Both the position numbers and the translations under genes were made by a program. Source: Stenotrophomonas humi (GTDB lineage Bacteria; Pseudomonadota; Gammaproteobacteria; Xanthomonadales; Xanthomonadaceae). Taken from it: a stretch of DNA of 64,000 bases. The stretch covers positions 62,001 through 126,000 of the forward strand of contig NZ_LDJI01000011.1 of assembly GCF_001431415.1 (NCBI RefSeq). The letters are read 5' to 3'. This document shows, piece by piece, positions 8,507-20,000 of the stretch. Each line of letters opens with the position of its first letter. Position 1 is the first letter of the stretch. A model generated the notes under the pieces. That model was not told the DNA's origin. It did not search any database and worked only from the letters and a program-made list of their open reading frames with translations.

Positions 8507-9397
8507 TCAACGATCGTCGTGCAGCTGCCCGCCGGGCAGGAACACCCAGGTGCGGGTGACCTGCAGGATGTCGATGTCGTCCGTGGTCCTGGGTAGTGCG
8601 GGAAACGGCTGCGCCAGTTCAATCACCCGCAACGCGGTGGAGTCCAGCAACGGCACGCCACTGCTGCGCAGCACGCGGCTGCTTTCGACGCTGCCATCGC
8701 GGCGCACGCCGACGCTGATCACCACCTGGCCTGCCAGGCGACGACGACGGGCTTCGTCGGGATAGTTCAGGTTGCCCACGCGTTCGGCGCGGTCCACCCA
8801 TGCACGCAGGTAGTTGGCGTAAACGTACTCGCGGGTGCTGGCTGAAACGAACTTGCGGTTCGGGCGCTTGGCGTACTGTTCCGAGCGCAGATGTACTTCG
8901 GCCGCCAGGCGCGCCATTTCCGCATCACGCTGCTCGCGTGCGGTCATCGCTGCCGTGGGGTCGGGGTGGTCCGGCAAAGGTTGCGACTGCGCGTCGGCCA
9001 CGCGGTCCTCGCCGTGTGCGCTGGTCACCACCCGCGCCTGTGGCGGGGGCGGCGCGGCAGCGGCCTGCTGCTGCAGCGGTATCGGCGCCAGTCCATCCTG
9101 CGCCTGCGGCACGACGCCAGCCTGGCTGTCGCGCGGGCGCTGTGCCTTGTCGTGGTCACCACCGCCCTGTTGATTGGCCTGGGCCAGGAAGTCGGCCTGC
9201 TTGGGCGTCAGCGGCGTACTGGTCTGGCTGAAGATCACATCCAGCGTCGGCACCAGCGGTGCGTTGTCGCTCACCGCAAAGCCCACGCCAAGAATCAACA
9301 GGCCATGCACCAGCAACGACAGCACCAGCGTTGCCGTCAGGCGTTGTTGGTCGGTGGCGCGGGGCGCCACGGGCAGTGAGCCGGCGGTGGCACTCAT
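8507..9397 (-). CDS. tonB3: TonB-family energy transducer, TonB3-like
   Basis: Inner-membrane protein of 296 aa. One N-terminal TM at about residues 21-42 (LTATLVLSLLVHGLLILGVG), a long periplasmic linker rich in Gln, Ala and Pro, and a C-terminal TonB domain (YPDEARRRRLAGQVVISVGV, ending FLPGGQLHDDR). Its ATG overlaps the gshB stop (ATGA), so the pair forms one operon. In Pseudomonas aeruginosa the gene beside gshB and pilG is tonB3, required for normal type IV pilus assembly and twitching; the same position here next to the Pil-Chp operon suggests the same role. That assignment rests on synteny and family, not on a direct test. Confidence 0.88.
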   Translation of the reverse strand: MSATAGSLPVAPRATDQQRLTATLVLSLLVHGLLILGVGFAVSDNAPLVPTLDVIFSQTSTPLTPKQADFLAQANQQGGGDHDKAQRPRDSQAGVVPQAQDGLAPIPLQQQAAAAPPPPQARVVTSAHGEDRVADAQSQPLPDHPDPTAAMTAREQRDAEMARLAAEVHLRSEQYAKRPNRKFVSASTREYVYANYLRAWVDRAERVGNLNYPDEARRRRLAGQVVISVGVRRDGSVESSRVLRSSGVPLLDSTALRVIELAQPFPALPRTTDDIDILQVTRTWVFLPGGQLHDDR

Positions 9398-10344
9398 TGT
9401 TTCAGGCTGGTCTCGATCACGTCGAACAGCTGCCCGGCGATGTTCAGGCCGTACTGCGCGTCCAGCTCGCGTACGCAGGTAGGGCTGGTGACGTTCACTT
9501 CGGTCAGGTAGTCGCCAATCACGTCCAGCCCGACGAAGCGCATGCCGCGGCGCTTCATCTCCGGGCCGACCTGGGCAGCGATCCAGCGATCCCGCTCGCT
9601 CAACGGGCGACCTTCGCCACGCCCGCCCGCCGCCAGGTTGCCGCGGAACTCGTCGCCCTGCGGGATGCGCGCCAGGCAATAGTCCACCGGCTCACCGTCC
9701 ACCAGCAGGATGCGCTTGTCGCCGGCGCTGATGTCGGGGATGAAGCGCTGTGCCAGGGTCTGGTTGCGGCCGCCATCGGTCAGCGTTTCCAGGATCACGT
9801 TGAGATTCGGGTCGCCGGTGCCGCTGCGGAAGATCGAGCGTCCCCCCATGCCGTCCAGCGGCTTGAGCACGGCCTGGCCATGCTCAAGCACGAAGGCCTT
9901 CAGCTCGGCCGCATCGCGGCTGACCAGGGTCGGCGGGCAGCATTGCGGGAACAGCAGGGCGGCGAGCTTCTCGTTGAAGTCGCGCAGGCCCTGCGGGTCG
10001 TTGACCACCAGCGCGCCGGCCTGCTGGGCGACACTGAGGATGTGGGTGTCGTACAGGTACTCGCCGTCGAACGGCGGGTCCTTGCGCATCAACACCACCT
10101 GGCCGGGGCCGAAGTCCAGCGGCGCGAACTCGCCCAGGGTGAACCAGTCGGCCTTGTCATCGCGCACCTGCAGCGGCGCGACATGGGCCACGGCCTTGCC
10201 GCCGTGCAGCGACAGGCCGCCCGGGCGCACGTAGTGCAGCCGGTGGCCACGGCGCTGGGCTTCCAGCAGCATGGCGAAGGTGGTGTCCTTGCCGATCTTG
10301 ATGTGGGCGATGGGGTCCATCACCACGATGACGTCTAAAAGCAT
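9394..10344 (-). CDS. gshB: Glutathione synthetase
   Basis: ATP-grasp enzyme joining gamma-glutamylcysteine and glycine, the last step of glutathione synthesis. 316 aa, the usual length. Start region LLDVIVVMDPIAHIKIGKDT, the ATP-binding segment AVLKPLDGMGGRSIFR, and the C-terminal GLDVIGDYLTEVNVTSPT and LDAQYGLNIAG are all hallmarks of bacterial GshB. It is transcribed away from pilG and is followed by the overlapping tonB-like gene. Confidence 0.97.
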   Translation of the reverse strand: MLLDVIVVMDPIAHIKIGKDTTFAMLLEAQRRGHRLHYVRPGGLSLHGGKAVAHVAPLQVRDDKADWFTLGEFAPLDFGPGQVVLMRKDPPFDGEYLYDTHILSVAQQAGALVVNDPQGLRDFNEKLAALLFPQCCPPTLVSRDAAELKAFVLEHGQAVLKPLDGMGGRSIFRSGTGDPNLNVILETLTDGGRNQTLAQRFIPDISAGDKRILLVDGEPVDYCLARIPQGDEFRGNLAAGGRGEGRPLSERDRWIAAQVGPEMKRRGMRFVGLDVIGDYLTEVNVTSPTCVRELDAQYGLNIAGQLFDVIETSLKQ

Positions 10345-10497
10345 CGGGGAAATCCGTCAGGTCAGGGGGCGATGTTAGCGGTTCGGGGCGGGGGCGCCCA
10401 GCGCGCGCGGCGGCGAGGGGAGGCTGAATGGAGCTGCGCTGAATTTGAGACGTGGATCACATTGATACTGGTTGCAGGCGTATCTGATCGGCGTTGC

Positions 10498-10531
10498 TTG
10501 ACAGTTCGCCGCAGGGCTGGGATATAGATGC
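10498..10531 (+). promoter_or_regulatory. Sigma-70-type promoter of the pil-chp operon
   Basis: A perfect TTGACA at 10498-10503 is followed after 17 bp by GATATAGAT (10521-10529), a fair -10 region. The site lies about 55-85 bp before the pilG start in the 240-bp gap shared with divergent gshB. No other good hexamer pair was seen on the plus strand. Confidence 0.6.
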
Positions 10532-10584
10532 GCTTTCACGGTGACATCGCGTTCGATGTGCGCCGCGTGTCCGGGGACTAGCAA

Positions 10585-10986
10585 ATGGTTGAAAACATGA
10601 CTGCGGGTGGGGAACTCGCAGGGTTGAAGGTGATGGTCATCGATGACTCGAAGACCATCCGGCGCACGGCTGAAACACTGCTCAAGCGCGAAGGCTGCGA
10701 GGTCGTGACCGCGACTGACGGCTTCGAGGCCTTGGCCAAGATCGCCGACCAGCAGCCGCAGATTATTTTTGTCGACATCATGATGCCGCGCCTGGATGGC
10801 TATCAGACCTGCGCGTTGATCAAGGGCAACCAGCTCTTCAAGTCGACCCCTGTGATCATGCTTTCTTCCAAGGATGGCCTGTTCGACAAGGCTCGTGGCC
10901 GCATCGTCGGTTCCGAGCAATATCTCACCAAGCCATTCACTCGCGACGAACTTTTGGGTGCCATCCGCACATACGTCAACGCCTGA
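10585..10986 (+). CDS. pilG: PilG, single-domain response regulator of twitching motility
   Basis: CheY-like receiver of 133 aa that is phosphorylated by the ChpA kinase and promotes pilus extension in the Pil-Chp system. Acidic pocket D20/D21, phospho-acceptor D64 in IFVDIMMPRLDG, and conserved K116 in EQYLTKPF. The start is the ATG at 10585; a second ATG four codons on is possible. First gene of a seven-gene plus-strand operon, 18 bp before pilH. Confidence 0.95.
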   Translation: MVENMTAGGELAGLKVMVIDDSKTIRRTAETLLKREGCEVVTATDGFEALAKIADQQPQIIFVDIMMPRLDGYQTCALIKGNQLFKSTPVIMLSSKDGLFDKARGRIVGSEQYLTKPFTRDELLGAIRTYVNA

Positions 10987-11004
10987 CCAGGGGGGAAAGG
11001 CACA

Positions 11005-11367
11005 ATGGCTCGAATTCTTTTGATCGAGGACTCACCGACCGACAGGGCGGTGTTCACGCAATGGCTGGTCAAGGCTGGCCACGAAGTTCTGGCGGCCGAC
11101 AACGCCGAAGAAGGCCTGCAGATGGCCCGCGACCAGGGTCCACAGCTGGTGCTGATGGACGTGGTGTTGCCGGGCATGAGCGGTTTCCAGGCCACCCGCG
11201 CGCTGTCGCGTGACGAGGCCACGCGGAACATCCCGGTGCTGATCGTCAGCACCAAGGGCATGGAAACCGACAAGGCCTGGGGCATGCGCCAGGGCGCTAC
11301 CGATTACATCGTCAAACCGCCGCGTGAGGATGACCTGATCGCGCGGATCAACAAACTGGTGGGTTGA
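11005..11367 (+). CDS. pilH: PilH, second response regulator
   Basis: Receiver-only protein of 120 aa, thought to act with or as a phosphate sink for PilG, favouring pilus retraction. Acidic pocket E8/D9, phospho-acceptor D52 (LMDVVLPGMSG), switch residues VSTKG, and K104 in YIVKPPRED. A GGGGGGAAAGG ribosome-binding sequence precedes the ATG. The stop TGA shares its last base with the pilI ATG. Confidence 0.95.
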   Translation: MARILLIEDSPTDRAVFTQWLVKAGHEVLAADNAEEGLQMARDQGPQLVLMDVVLPGMSGFQATRALSRDEATRNIPVLIVSTKGMETDKAWGMRQGATDYIVKPPREDDLIARINKLVG

Positions 11368-11897
11368 TGCGTTCTCCCTTCGACATCCTTGAAGCCTACG
11401 AGCGGCGCAGCCTGGCGCATGCCGTGCAATTGCCTGAGCGCAGTTATTCCCAGGATGTCTGGCGAGGCGTGGGCTACCGCGTTGGTAGCCGCCACCTGGT
11501 GTCCGATTTCCGTGAAGTAGTCGAAATCGTGCCGATGCCGCCGGTCACGCCGGTGCCCGGTGCGCAGGGCTGGCTGCTGGGCGTGGGCAACCTGCGCGGC
11601 AACCTGTTCCCGGTGGTCGATCTGAAGTACTTCCTCGAAGGTGAGCGCACCGCACCGCAGGAAGGCCAGCGCGTATTGATCATGCGCCAGGCCGGTGGCG
11701 ACGTGGCGCTGGTCATCGACGAGTTGTATGGCCAGCGCAGCTTCGAGCAGCAACTGGAAGTGCCCGCGGCGGATATCGCACAGGGCCGCTACGCGCACTT
11801 CGTTGAGCGCGCATTTGACGATGACGGGCGCCGCTGGGGCGTTTTCTCGCTTTCGCTGCTTTCCCGCACTCCTGAATTCCGGCAAGCGGCCGCCTGA
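11367..11897 (+). CDS. pilI: PilI, CheW-like coupling protein
   Basis: CheW-fold adaptor (176 aa) that links the PilJ receptor to the ChpA kinase. Contains VEIVPMPPVTPVPGAQGWLLG, VGNLRGNLFPVVDLKYFL and VALVIDELYGQRSF, the standard CheW strands. The ATG at 11367 overlaps the pilH stop by one base (TGATG), indicating translational coupling; a TTG one codon upstream is an alternative. Confidence 0.95.
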   Translation: MRSPFDILEAYERRSLAHAVQLPERSYSQDVWRGVGYRVGSRHLVSDFREVVEIVPMPPVTPVPGAQGWLLGVGNLRGNLFPVVDLKYFLEGERTAPQEGQRVLIMRQAGGDVALVIDELYGQRSFEQQLEVPAADIAQGRYAHFVERAFDDDGRRWGVFSLSLLSRTPEFRQAAA

Positions 11898-11939
11898 TCG
11901 GCGCGCCTGCCTCTCCGCATTGGATATCGAGGTCGAACG

Positions 11940-13976
11940 ATGAGTACTGCTTCCGAAGGCGCCAGGGCTGGCAAGCTTGGCAATGTGGGTACCAATTTCT
12001 GGCTGGGCCTGCTGGTGCTCTCGATGGTCGTGTTCGGCGCCAATACCGGCGTTGCGACCTGGCAGGGCAGTCGTCTGGCCGGTGCCAGTACCGGTGCGGC
12101 CGACCTGCAGGTGCTGTCGCAGCAGTTGGCCAACCAGGGCCGAGAGGCCGTGGCCGGTAGCCGCACCAGCTACGACGCGTTCAAGGACACCCGCAACAAG
12201 ATCGAAAGCACGGTCAGCGAGCTGCAAGGCCGCTTCGGCAACGAGAACGGCGTGTCCGGCCCGCTGCGTGATCTGGTCGAGACCTGGAAGCCGCTGTCCA
12301 AGAACGCCGAGCAGATCGTGGCCAGTGAGCCGGCGGTGCTGGCGCTGGCCGGCAACGCCGACAACTTCGTCGGCGCCGTGCCGCAGCTGCAGGCGCAGTT
12401 GAACGAAGTGGTGCGAGCGATGACCGCCGGCGGCGCGCAGGCCTCGCAGGTCTACAACGGGCTGCAGCAGGTGGTCGTGGTCGGCACCATGGCCCGCCGC
12501 GTCACGGAAATTCGCGCAGGCGGCCAAGGCGCAAGCGGCGCCGGTGACGCACTGGCGCGCGACATGGTGGTGTTCTCGCAGGTGCTTGAAGGCCTGCGCC
12601 AGGGCAACGAAGAAATGGGCATCGCGCCGGTGCGCAATGCGGCTGCACAGGTTGCGCTGGAACAGTCGGCCAACCAGTGGGCAAAGATGAAGAAGGACGC
12701 CGACGCCATCCTGGCCAGTTCGCGCAACCTGTTTGCTGCTCAGTCTTCGGCAGCGGCAATGACCAGCGGCTCGGACAAGATGCTGGAGAGCAGCCGCAAA
12801 CTGTTCGATGCGTTCTCGGCGTTCGGTTCGGCCCGCGACACCCGCATCTTCCCGAACTTCTGGTGGAGCGTGATCTTCGGCGGCCTGTCGGTGCTGTCGA
12901 TCATTGGCTTCGTCTGGAGCTCGGTGCGCGGCCGCTCGCGCGAACAGGAACTGCGTTACCAGACCCAGGTGGAATTCAACAGCCGCAATCAGCAGGCGAT
13001 CATGCGGCTGCTGGACGAAATCAGCTCGCTGGGTGAAGGCGACCTGACGGTGAAGGCCTCGGTGACCGAGGACATGACCGGCGCCATCGCCGACGCTATC
13101 AACTACGCCGTGGACGAACTGCGCAACCTGGTGACCACCATCAACGACATGTCCGGCAAGGTGGCCGTGTCAGCGCAGGAAACCCAGGCAACCGCCATGC
13201 AGCTGGCCGAAGCGGCCGGCCACCAGGCTGACGAAATCACCAGCGCGTCGGAGCGCATCGGCGAAATCGCCTCGTCCATTGAACAGGTGTCGCGCAACTC
13301 CACCGAGTCGGCCGAAGTGGCACAGCGCTCGGTGGTCATCGCTACCGAGGGTGCCGGCGTGGTGCGGCAGACCATTCAGGGCATGGACCAGATCCGCGAC
13401 CAGATCCAGGAAACCTCAAAGCGCATCAAGCGCCTGGGTGAGTCCTCGCAGGAAATCGGCTCGATCGTGGAACTGATCAACGACATTTCCGAGCAGACCA
13501 ACATTCTGGCGTTGAACGCGGCGGTGCAGGCAGCATCGGCCGGTGAGGCCGGTCGTGGTTTTGCTGTGGTGGCCGACGAAGTGCAGCGACTGGCAGAACG
13601 CACCTCCGGTGCGACGCGGCGAATCGAAGGCCTGGTGCAGGCGATTCAGGCCGATACCAATGAAGCGGTCACCTCGATGGAACAGACCACCGCCGAAGTG
13701 GTGTCTGGCGCACGTCTCGCCGAAGACGCCGGTACCGCGCTGACCGAAATCGAGCGCGTGTCCAACGCACTGAACAACTTGATTAAAAACATCTCCATCG
13801 CCGCAAACCAGCAGGCCTCGGCTGCAACGGACATCACCCAGACGATGGGCGTGATCCGGCAGATTACCGGCCAGACGTCGCAGGGTGCCGGGCAGACCGC
13901 CGATTCGCTGGGCCAGCTGAACCAGCTGGCTGCGGAGCTGCGCCGTTCGGTGGCCGACTTCAAGCTGCCGGCCTGA
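11940..13976 (+). CDS. pilJ: PilJ, methyl-accepting chemotaxis receptor for type IV pili
   Basis: Membrane receptor of 678 aa. TM1 at about residues 20-38, a helical periplasmic PilJ-type sensor, TM2 at about 305-325 ([19 protein letters not shown]), a HAMP region ([20 protein letters not shown]), then a long signalling coiled coil with the MCP hairpin tip [18 protein letters not shown] from about residue 518. A good GAGG lies 7 nt before the ATG at 11940. No methyltransferase gene follows (PilK sits here in Pseudomonas), and the downstream CheB-like gene looks inactive, so whether its Glu sites are ever modified is open. Confidence 0.95.
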   Translation: MSTASEGARAGKLGNVGTNFWLGLLVLSMVVFGANTGVATWQGSRLAGASTGAADLQVLSQQLANQGREAVAGSRTSYDAFKDTRNKIESTVSELQGRFGNENGVSGPLRDLVETWKPLSKNAEQIVASEPAVLALAGNADNFVGAVPQLQAQLNEVVRAMTAGGAQASQVYNGLQQVVVVGTMARRVTEIRAGGQGASGAGDALARDMVVFSQVLEGLRQGNEEMGIAPVRNAAAQVALEQSANQWAKMKKDADAILASSRNLFAAQSSAAAMTSGSDKMLESSRKLFDAFSAFGSARDTRIFPNFWWSVIFGGLSVLSIIGFVWSSVRGRSREQELRYQTQVEFNSRNQQAIMRLLDEISSLGEGDLTVKASVTEDMTGAIADAINYAVDELRNLVTTINDMSGKVAVSAQETQATAMQLAEAAGHQADEITSASERIGEIASSIEQVSRNSTESAEVAQRSVVIATEGAGVVRQTIQGMDQIRDQIQETSKRIKRLGESSQEIGSIVELINDISEQTNILALNAAVQAASAGEAGRGFAVVADEVQRLAERTSGATRRIEGLVQAIQADTNEAVTSMEQTTAEVVSGARLAEDAGTALTEIERVSNALNNLIKNISIAANQQASAATDITQTMGVIRQITGQTSQGAGQTADSLGQLNQLAAELRRSVADFKLPA

Positions 13977-14093
13977 TCGGCCGAGCGCGCTGATGCAGGC
14001 GGGGATGCAAAGGAACCAGCAGATGAAGTGTCGTGATAACGCAAAGCAGGGCCGCCCGGACGGCATGCGACTGATGCTGTACAGGGGAATGCA

Positions 14094-17000
14094 ATGAGTA
14101 CCTTGCGCGATGCCATGAGCCACGCGGCACTTGGCTGGGTGAAGCCCGAGCTGGACGAGACCTTGCGCCAGGTGCGCAGCGAGGTCGAATACTTCGTGGA
14201 AGACCCCGGCGACACCAGCCGCATGCGCTTCTGCGCCGGCTACCTGCACCAGGTGCAGGGCACGCTGCGCATGGTCGAGTTGTACGCCCCGGCGATGGTC
14301 GCCGAGGAGCTGGAACAGCTGGCCAATGCCGTGCGCGACGGCGCGGTCACCGACCGCGACGAAGCCTGCGGCACGCTTCTGCGCGGCACCGTGCTGCTGC
14401 CCGACTACCTGGAACGCCTGCAGAACGGCCACCGCGACATTCCGATCGTGCTGCTGCCGCTGCTCAATGAAATCCGAGCTGCGCGCGGTGCTGAAGGCAT
14501 CAACGAAGCGGTGCTGCTGGCGTTCAATCCGGACGCCAGCAATGCCACCCCGGACGAGGTGGAGCACGCGCGCGGCAGCCTGAGCGGCCGCAACCGCGAA
14601 CTGCTCGACACGGTCGGCAGCGCGGTCAAAGAAGAACTGATGCGCATCAAGGATGCGCTGGATCTACATGTGCGCACCGGCGGCAACCCCGCTGATCTGC
14701 AGGTGCAGGTAAGTGAGCTGGGCGCGGTTGCCGACACCCTCGGGGTGATGGGGCTGGGCGTGGCGCGTAGCATCGTCGGCCAGCAGCGTGATGCACTGCG
14801 CGACGTGGTGTCCGGCGCGCGCATCATCGACGACAGCCTGTTGCTGGATATCGCCGGCGCGTTGCTGTACGTGGACGCATCACTGGACGACCAGGTGGAA
14901 CACCTGGGTGCCAACCCCGGCGGCGAAGACGATGCCGTTACCGTGGAAACCCGGCGCACGGTGGAAGTGCTTGCGCACGAAGCCATTGCCAATTTCACCG
15001 CCGCGCGCGAATCGTTCGTGGCATTCATCGAAACCAACTGGGATCACCAGCGTCTGGCCGAAGTGCCGCGGTTGCTGGATGAAGTCAGCGGCGCGCTGCG
15101 CATGCTGGAAATCCCGGAGCCGGCCGGCTATCTGCAGGCGGTGCGCCATTACATCCAGGCCGAGTTGATCGAACGCCAGCGCGTGCCCAGCGGTCGCCAG
15201 CTCGACACTCTGGCCGATGCGATGGCCAGCCTTGAGTACTACCTGGAAGCGCTGCGCGATCGTCGCCCCGGCCGCGAAGAAATTCTCGACATCACCCGCA
15301 CCAGCCTGGAAGCGCTGCATTACTGGCCACTGCCGTCGGCCACGGAACGGCGGGAGCCGGCCGCGGTTGCCTCACCTTGGGCAACCGTCACGGGGGAGGG
15401 TGCGGACGAGACGCGCACACCGCAGGAATCCCCGATTGTGGCGGAAGCGCCGGAGTCGTCCCCCGCCGGAGCACCCGTGGTACCGCCGCCGTTGCCTTCG
15501 CTGGCCGATGTGCAGACAGCGACGGAGGCCGGCGTTCCACTGGTGTTCGCTGCCGCGATCAATGCCAAACCGGTGTCCGTTGTGCCTGCAAGCACACCGG
15601 AAGTGGCGGCCGAATCGCAACTGTTCGACCCGGTCGCTGCCGAAGATGCTTCGGCAAATGACGACACCGGCTACACGCTGGCTCCCCTCGCGCTGGAAGG
15701 CTTCGAGCTCGCCGATGCGAGCACGGTCACGCCGCTCGAACCGCTTGCCTTTGATCCCATTGCAGCAGAGCTGGACGCCACGCCTGCAGCGGCTGCCGAT
15801 GTCTACACGTTCGACAGCAGCCTGCTGGAACTGGACGTGGAAGACGCACCGGCTGCCGTGTCGCTGTCGGTCGCGCCTGCGTACAACTTTGATCTGGAAG
15901 CTGCCGACGCCTTCTTCGAGCCGGTGCTGGAAGCCCCGGTTGCAGATGCCACGGTGGTTGAAGCACCACTGGATTGGCAGCTGGACACCGCACCGCTGGC
16001 CGATGCCGAGCTGGAACCGCAGGAGCGGACGATCGACGACAGCCGCAGTGTCGAAGCCGATGTACCGGCCGTCGCTGTGGAAGCCGAAGTCGACGCCCAG
16101 ACGGCCGCATTCATGGCCGAGCTCAATGCGGCTTCCGAATCGTTCGATGGCTTCGCCGCCACTGCGGACGTTGTCGAGCCGGTAGCCGAAGTCGCAATGG
16201 CACAGGCTGCAAGCATCACCGCAACACCGTTTGCCGGCGCCGCCACGCATCAGCTGGAAGGTGGTTTCATAGACAACGGTGATGCCATCGACCAGGACAT
16301 CCGTGAAGTCTTCATTGAAGAATTCGACGAAGAACTGGTGAACCTGGGCAACCTGTTGCCGGCATGGCGCGCTGCGCCGGGTAATGCCGAGCGCCTGCGC
16401 CCGGTACGCCGCGTGTTCCATACGCTCAAGGGCAGTGGCCGCCTGGTGGGCGCCCGCACTCTGGGTGAGTTCAGCTGGAAAATCGAGAGCATGCTCAACC
16501 GCGTGCTCGAAGGTACCCGTCCGGCCAGCCCGGCCGTGGTTGCCATGGTCAACCAGGCCTACGACGTGCTGCCCGAGCTCAATGCCGCCTTGCGCGGCAG
16601 TGGCACCATCCAGTCGGACCTGATCGCCATGCAGGACGTCGCCGAGCGGATTGCCGCAGGCGAGGAAGCCTTCCACATTGTCGGCGCGCCGGCGGCTCAT
16701 GCAGCTGTAGACGAGCACGTGTTTGAGGTAGCGCCGCAGATCGCTGACGACGGCGAAGGTATGCCGGCGTCGGTGGACAGCGTGCTGCGTGAAATCCTGG
16801 AAGCCGAAATCGGGGTTCACCTGGAAACGGTGAACCACTGGTTGGCACAGTCGCAGCTGCAGCCGCAACCGGTGTCGGAAGACCTGTTGCGTGCCGTGCA
16901 CACCATGAGCGGCGCATTCGCGATGACCGACGTGCCGGTGATCACCGGCATCACGACCCCGGCCGAGTCGTTCGTGAAGCGTTCGCTGGCTGCAGGCATT

Positions 17001-20000
17001 ACCCCGGCTGGCAGCGGCGTGGACGCACTGGCGCAGATGGCGACGGCGGTGGCGACCACCATCACCGCGTTGCGTGATCCGTCGCCGCGTATTCCCGCGT
17101 TCCCGGGCGTTGCCGAGCGCCTGCAGGCACTGGCCGATGCGCTGCCTGATGCCAAGTGGCCGCCGATGGCGATGGACGAGGAGCTCGCATTTGACGATGG
17201 CGAATCCACGTTCGAGAGCGAACCCGTCGTCGAGCAGGGTGCGGCTGGACAAGCATCCAAGGCCGAGCTGGAGGGCGTGGAAGACCTGTCGGCCTACTTT
17301 GACCCGACATTGCTGGATGGCACCCTCGGCGAACTGCCTTCGTTCCTGGCCGAACCCGTGCGCCCGGCTGCCGCGCAGCACGATGATGCCGCCATTGCGG
17401 CGGCCGAACTGTCGTTCGTCGAGGCACCGGCTGAGTCGCTGCAGAGCGATGTGTTGGATTTCAGCGATCTTGGTGCGTCCGATGTGGCCGAAGCCGAAGC
17501 CGAAGCAGAGGGCGTGAGCGAAGGCGTCGCAGCAGAGGAGCTGCTTGCGTCTGCACCGCTGGGCGATGGAATTGCAGTTGAAGAAATCAGCCTCGCCGAC
17601 GCTGTGCTGGAAGAAGTGGAGCCGAGCTCGGCCGCTTTCACTGGCGCCGAGGATGCAGCCAACGACAACCTGGTGGTTGAGCCGGAATCGGATGCGGCGG
17701 CATACCTTCGTGCAACGGACGACAGCGTAGAAGGCGCTGTTGATACGACTGAAGTCGAGTTGGCCGTTGCCGGCGAAGACGTCGTTGACACTGCTGCCGT
17801 GGAAGAGGAAGCCGTTACGGTCGAGATCGCCGAAGCAGCTGACGTTGCTGTCGAAACCGAAACCGAAACCGAAACCTCCAACGCAGCTTCCAATGAAGTC
17901 AGCGGCAGTGCCGATGAGCTGGATGACGCCATCCTTGCGCCGGCCGTGGTCGACGCCATCGAAGAAGAGCCGGCGTCGCTGGAAATCACTCCGGTGGAAG
18001 TCACCGAGGCGGCGGAAGCACCGGAAGCCCTCGACGTCCAGGTGCCCGCCGAAGAGGGTGACAACATCGTCGAGGAAGCTACGGTCGAAGTGGCCGTGGT
18101 CGAAGGCAACGCCGAAGCCGAGGAGCAGCAGGTGGCGGATGCCACCGATGAACTGCCGTCGGAACCGGCCAGGATCGCGCTGGCACCGCTCACCGCGCCA
18201 CTGCCGGAAGATGCCGCCGCGCCGGTCGCCATTCCGCTGGTCGCCCAGTTCGATGCTGGTCCGCTGGACTTCAGCGAGCTGGATCGCGAGCTGATCGACA
18301 TCTTTGTCGAGGAAGGCAAGGATCTGCTCGACCATTGCGATGGTCTGGTCAGCGAACTGCGCAACGCGCCGGAAGATCGTGAAGCGCTCGCTGGTCTGCA
18401 GCGTGATCTGCACACCCTCAAGGGTGGCGCGCGCATGGCCGGCATCAATGCCATCGGCGACCTTGGCCACAGCATCGAGTCGCTGCTGGAAGCCGTTGCC
18501 GCCAACCGTACCGAGATGGCGCGCAGCGACGTACAGCTGCTGGAGCGTGGTTTCGACCGCCTGCACCAGCTGCTGACCCGTACCGGCGAGCACCGCGCTG
18601 TGCAGATGCCGACCGACCTGCTGGAAGCCTTTGAAGCGCGTACCGAGGGCCGTGCAGAAGCGGCCGCCGCGCCGGTAGCTGTTGCCGTGGTCAACGCCGC
18701 ATCGCTCAATATCGCGAAGCCGCCGATCGCGGTGGTACCGCAGCCGGTGGCTGTCAACGAACCATTGTCGGCACCGTTGGCCGAAGAGCAGGCAAGCGAA
18801 GAAGATGGCGCACCGCGCGGGCAGGAACAGGTGCGCGTGCGCGCCGATCTGCTCGACAGCCTGGTCAACCACGCCGGTGAAGTGGCGATCTACCGCTCGC
18901 GTCTGGAACAGCAGTTGGGTGCCTTCCGCGGCGCCATGGCCGAGCTGGACCGTACCAATGCGCGTCTGCGCGACCAGCTGCGTCGTCTGGATCTGGAAAC
19001 CGAAGCGCAGATCGTGGCCCGCTATCGCCGCGAGCATGAACAGGCCGACCAGACCTTCGATCCGCTGGAGCTGGACCGCTTCTCCACGCTGCAGCAGCTC
19101 AGCCGTGCGCTGAACGAATCGGCAGCCGACTTGGGCGGTCTGCAGGGCGTGCTGGACGATCTGTCCCGCAACTACGACGTGCTGCTGCAACAGCAGTCGC
19201 GCGTCAGCTCGGAACTGCAGGACGGCCTGATGCGTGCGCGCATGGTGCCGTTCGATGGCTTGGTGCCGCGCCTGCGTCGTGTGGTGCGCCAGGCCGCGCA
19301 GGAAACCGAAAAGCAGGTCCACCTGAAGCTGGAAGGCACCCACGGCGAATTGGATCGCAACGTGCTCGATCGCATGGTCGCGCCACTGGAACACATGCTG
19401 CGCAACTCCGTGGCCCATGGCCTGGAGCAGCCGGTTGCGCGTGCCGAAGCGGGCAAGCCGGAAGAGGGCGAGATCACCCTGCGTCTGCGCCGGGAAGGTT
19501 CGGAAATCGTGCTGGAAGTCGGTGACGACGGTGCCGGACTGGACCGCGAGGCGATCCGTCGCCGCGCCGAACAGCGTGGCTTGCTGGCCGCCAATGAAGA
19601 ACTGGACGACGCCCAGCTGGATCAAATGATCTTTGCCTCGGGTTTCAGCACCAGCGAACAGGTCAGCCAGTTGGCTGGCCGTGGTGTGGGCATGGACGTG
19701 GTGCGCAACGAGGTCCGCCAGCTGGGCGGCTCGGTGGACATCCACTCGGTACGCGGCCAGGGCGCCACGTTCACGCTGCGCCTGCCGCAGACGCTGGCGG
19801 TCACCCAGGCGGTGTTCGTGCGCATCGGCGAAACCACCTACGCGGTACCGGTGGCCTCGGTCAGCGGTATCGGCCGCATCTCCCGCGAGCGTTTTGACGC
19901 CGGGCAGGGCGGGTACCACTACAACGGCGAAGACTTCACCCTGTACAACCTCGGTGCATTGGTCGGCCATGCCGCCGCCAAGGCGGAAGGCCAGGCGGAG

